Of a DNA stretch of 8,032 nucleotides, positions 6,436 to 8,032 are shown in pieces (the first letter of the stretch is position 1; each line of letters opens with the position of its first letter). Origin of the DNA: Victivallales bacterium (GTDB lineage: Bacteria; Verrucomicrobiota; Lentisphaeria; Oligosphaerales; Oligosphaeraceae); the NCBI GenBank assembly GCA_017543165.1, contig JAFYGL010000707.1, positions 1 through 8,032 of the forward strand. The letters are read 5' to 3'. The notes under the pieces were generated by a model. The model worked only from the letters and a program-made list of their open reading frames with translations, did not search any database and was not told the origin of the DNA. The position numbers and the translations under genes were made by a program.

Positions 6436-7686
6436 ATGACATACGAAGAATATGATGTTGCCATAATCGGCGCAGGCGCGGCTGGCCTGAGCGCAGCCGC
6501 AGTCACCGCCGCGGCGGGACGCAGCACTCTGGTGATTGACAGGGAGGATTTCCCTGGCGGCATACTGCGCCAGTGCATACACAACGGCTTCGGCCTGCGC
6601 TATTTCAAGAAGGAATTGACGGGGCCTGAATACGCTGAAATGGTGGTGGAGAGGGCAAACCTGGCAGGCGCAAAATACGCTCTGGGAAACACTGTCACCC
6701 AATTCACCAAGCTGGGGGACAAGTGCTTTGAACTGACCATGCTGTCCGCAAAGGACGGATTGCGCAAGGTGCGCGCCAAGGCAGTGATGCTGGCGATGGG
6801 ATGTCGCGAGAGGAACCGCGGCAATCTGGCGACGCCAGGCACCAGGCCCGCTGGCCTCTACACCGCAGGCTCCGCCCAGAGGCTGCTGAACATGGAAGGC
6901 ATGCTGCCTGGCAAGAGCGCGGTCATAGTGGGGTCTGGTGACATTGGCCTCATCATGGCAAGGCGCCTGCGCTGGAGCGGCATCGAGGTCAAGGCGGTGA
7001 TAGAAATCATGCCATTCCCATCGGGGTTGACGCGGAACGTGGTACAATGCCTTAACGACTTCAACATACCGCTGTACCTATCCCATTCCGTGATAAGAAT
7101 CTGCGGAAAGGACCGCGTGGAAGGCGTGGATGTGGCTCCTTTGGAACAGGGACAGCCAGACGTGAAGCGGAAATTCCACATCAACTGCGACACGGTGCTT
7201 TTCTCCGTGGGGCTTATTCCTGAAAACGAACTGGCCGTGCAGGCGGGCGTGGAATTGAATCCCGCCACTGGCGGCGCCTTGGTGGACGCCAATTACGAGA
7301 CCAATGTGAAGGGCGTGTTTTCCGCAGGCAATGTGCTGCATGTGCATGACCTGGTGGACTTCGTCTCCGAGGAGGCAGGCCGCGCAGCGGAGCGCATGCT
7401 GGCGTACCTGGACGGGCGTGAGGAAGGCAAGTCCTGGCGCGTCAGCGTGGGCGCGAACTTGAAATACGCGGTGCCGACGGCGTATTTCGCCAACAGGAAC
7501 ACCGTGTTCTCGTTCCGCCCCTTGATAGTCACCAATGGCGGCGAACTTACGGCGGAACTCAACGGGCAGGTAATCTGGAAGAAAAAGCTGCCCTTTGTGC
7601 GTCCTGCGGAGATGATTGCAGTGGAATTGCCCGCAAGCATGCTTACGGGCGGAGAACTGGTGTTCAAACTTGCAAAGGGGGAGTGA
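6436..7686 (+). CDS. FAD/NAD(P)-binding oxidoreductase, partner of the G3P dehydrogenase
   Basis: This 416-residue flavoprotein belongs to the pyridine-nucleotide-disulfide oxidoreductase superfamily. The first dinucleotide fold is VAIIGAGAAGLSA (8-20) for FAD; the second is VIVGSGDIG (163-171) for NAD(P). GCRERNRGNL (122-131) and GLYTAGSAQRLLN (140-152) are characteristic of the variant that accompanies GlpA-like dehydrogenases, and VFSAGNVLHVHDLVDFVSEEA (from 294) is the C-terminal FAD-contacting segment. There is no CxxxxC redox disulfide after the FAD motif; a single Cys47 occurs in GGILRQCIHNGFG. The tail after about residue 330 is a short beta-rich extension. It likely links the FAD/Fe-S dehydrogenase to NAD(P) or another carrier. 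GGAGG (6423-6427) lies 8 nt before the ATG and only 14 bp separate it from the upstream stop. It probably acts as a subunit rather than alone. Confidence 0.9.
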   Translation: MTYEEYDVAIIGAGAAGLSAAAVTAAAGRSTLVIDREDFPGGILRQCIHNGFGLRYFKKELTGPEYAEMVVERANLAGAKYALGNTVTQFTKLGDKCFELTMLSAKDGLRKVRAKAVMLAMGCRERNRGNLATPGTRPAGLYTAGSAQRLLNMEGMLPGKSAVIVGSGDIGLIMARRLRWSGIEVKAVIEIMPFPSGLTRNVVQCLNDFNIPLYLSHSVIRICGKDRVEGVDVAPLEQGQPDVKRKFHINCDTVLFSVGLIPENELAVQAGVELNPATGGALVDANYETNVKGVFSAGNVLHVHDLVDFVSEEAGRAAERMLAYLDGREEGKSWRVSVGANLKYAVPTAYFANRNTVFSFRPLIVTNGGELTAELNGQVIWKKKLPFVRPAEMIAVELPASMLTGGELVFKLAKGE

Positions 7687-7690
7687 CAAT

Positions 7691-8032
7691 ATGAGAAGGG
7701 AAATGATTTGCATCTGCTGCCCCAGGGGCTGCCGTCTGGTGGCCGAGAGGGACAATGAAAACGCCGAATGGGAAGTCAGCGGCAACCAGTGCCCGCGCGG
7801 CGCGGCATACGCCATCCAGGAACTCACCAATCCATGCAGGGTGGTCACCGCCGTGGTCAAGACCAACAGCAGCCAGATAATGTTCCTGCCTGTCAGAACG
7901 GACAAGCCATACCCCCGCGAAGGCATAGCCCAACTGCTCAACACACTCTACGGAATGACGGTGAACGTGCCAGTCAGGCGCGGCGACGTGCTGATACACA
8001 ATGTGAATGGCACGGACATTGACGTCATCGCC
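7691..8032 (+). CDS. DUF1667 cysteine-rich protein, C-terminal end beyond window
   Basis: The 114 visible residues match the DUF1667 (COG3862) family, whose members are about 120 residues long, so only a few residues should be missing past the right edge. The N-terminus carries ICICCPRGCRL (6-16) and GNQCPRGAAYA (31-41), a set of cysteines (7, 9, 10, 14, 34) that looks like a metal or Fe-S site; Cys49 follows. VVTAVVK, LPVRTDKPYP and GDVLIHNVNGT are the usual later blocks. The biochemical function of the family is unknown; its constant place after GlpA-like and oxidoreductase genes suggests a small electron-transfer or assembly subunit. It starts 4 bp after the preceding stop, with GGGGGAG (7677-7683, inside the upstream gene) as ribosome binding site, implying coupled translation. 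Confidence 0.92.
   Translation, partial: MRREMICICCPRGCRLVAERDNENAEWEVSGNQCPRGAAYAIQELTNPCRVVTAVVKTNSSQIMFLPVRTDKPYPREGIAQLLNTLYGMTVNVPVRRGDVLIHNVNGTDIDVIA

Noticed and set aside
7078..7944. 288-codon minus-strand open frame
   Set aside because: It is antisense to the oxidoreductase and DUF1667 genes, both recognisable families. The composition is typical of a shadow frame in GC-rich coding DNA.

Overview
The window most likely comes from a Lentisphaerae (Victivallales-like) bacterium. The main evidence is a pseudopilin at 1519-2280 whose N-terminus (FTLIELL, a hydrophobic helix, then [13 protein letters not shown]) is of the kind present in many copies in Lentisphaerae and related Planctomycetes/Verrucomicrobia genomes, often beside AraC-type regulators and secreted carbohydrate-active proteins. 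Coding DNA is moderately GC-rich and the gaps are AT-rich. The taxonomic call is inference from family knowledge, not from a marker gene.

Left part (1-3614): on the minus strand, the pseudopilin is followed after 54 bp by a large secreted protein of unknown function that runs off the left edge (488 codons visible, C-terminus missing). Divergent to them on the plus strand is an AraC-family regulator with an N-terminal cupin-like sensor and a C-terminal double helix-turn-helix. The 428-bp gap between them holds a fold-back element built from 7-bp tandem repeats, a good minus-strand sigma70-like promoter and a weaker plus-strand one. The simplest reading is a sugar- or glycan-responsive locus: the regulator senses a small ligand and controls the divergent pilin/secreted-protein pair.

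Middle (3615-4972): a 23-bp perfect hairpin with a 4-nt loop lies between the convergent ends of the AraC gene and a minus-strand SGNH/GDSL-type esterase (GxDLY plus Lipase_GDSL_3 architecture, no signal peptide). The esterase gene is divergent from the next operon, and the two share a compact intergenic region where facing -10 elements form an inverted repeat.

Right part (4973-8032): a tightly spaced plus-strand operon of three redox genes: a GlpA/GlpO-like FAD-dependent glycerol-3-phosphate dehydrogenase with a C-terminal BFD-type [2Fe-2S] domain, a two-dinucleotide-fold FAD/NAD(P) oxidoreductase, and a DUF1667 cysteine-rich protein cut by the right edge. This trio is a known arrangement (for example Thermotoga maritima TM1432-TM1434, near glycerol kinase). 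It probably forms a multi-subunit G3P oxidoreductase passing electrons through FAD and Fe-S centres. No glycerol kinase or transporter lies in the window.

I see no tRNA, rRNA, CRISPR array, transposase or phage gene. Nothing here proves a wholly new system. The least explained items are the large secreted protein, the heptamer fold-back element in the pilin leader, and the electron route of the three-gene redox module.
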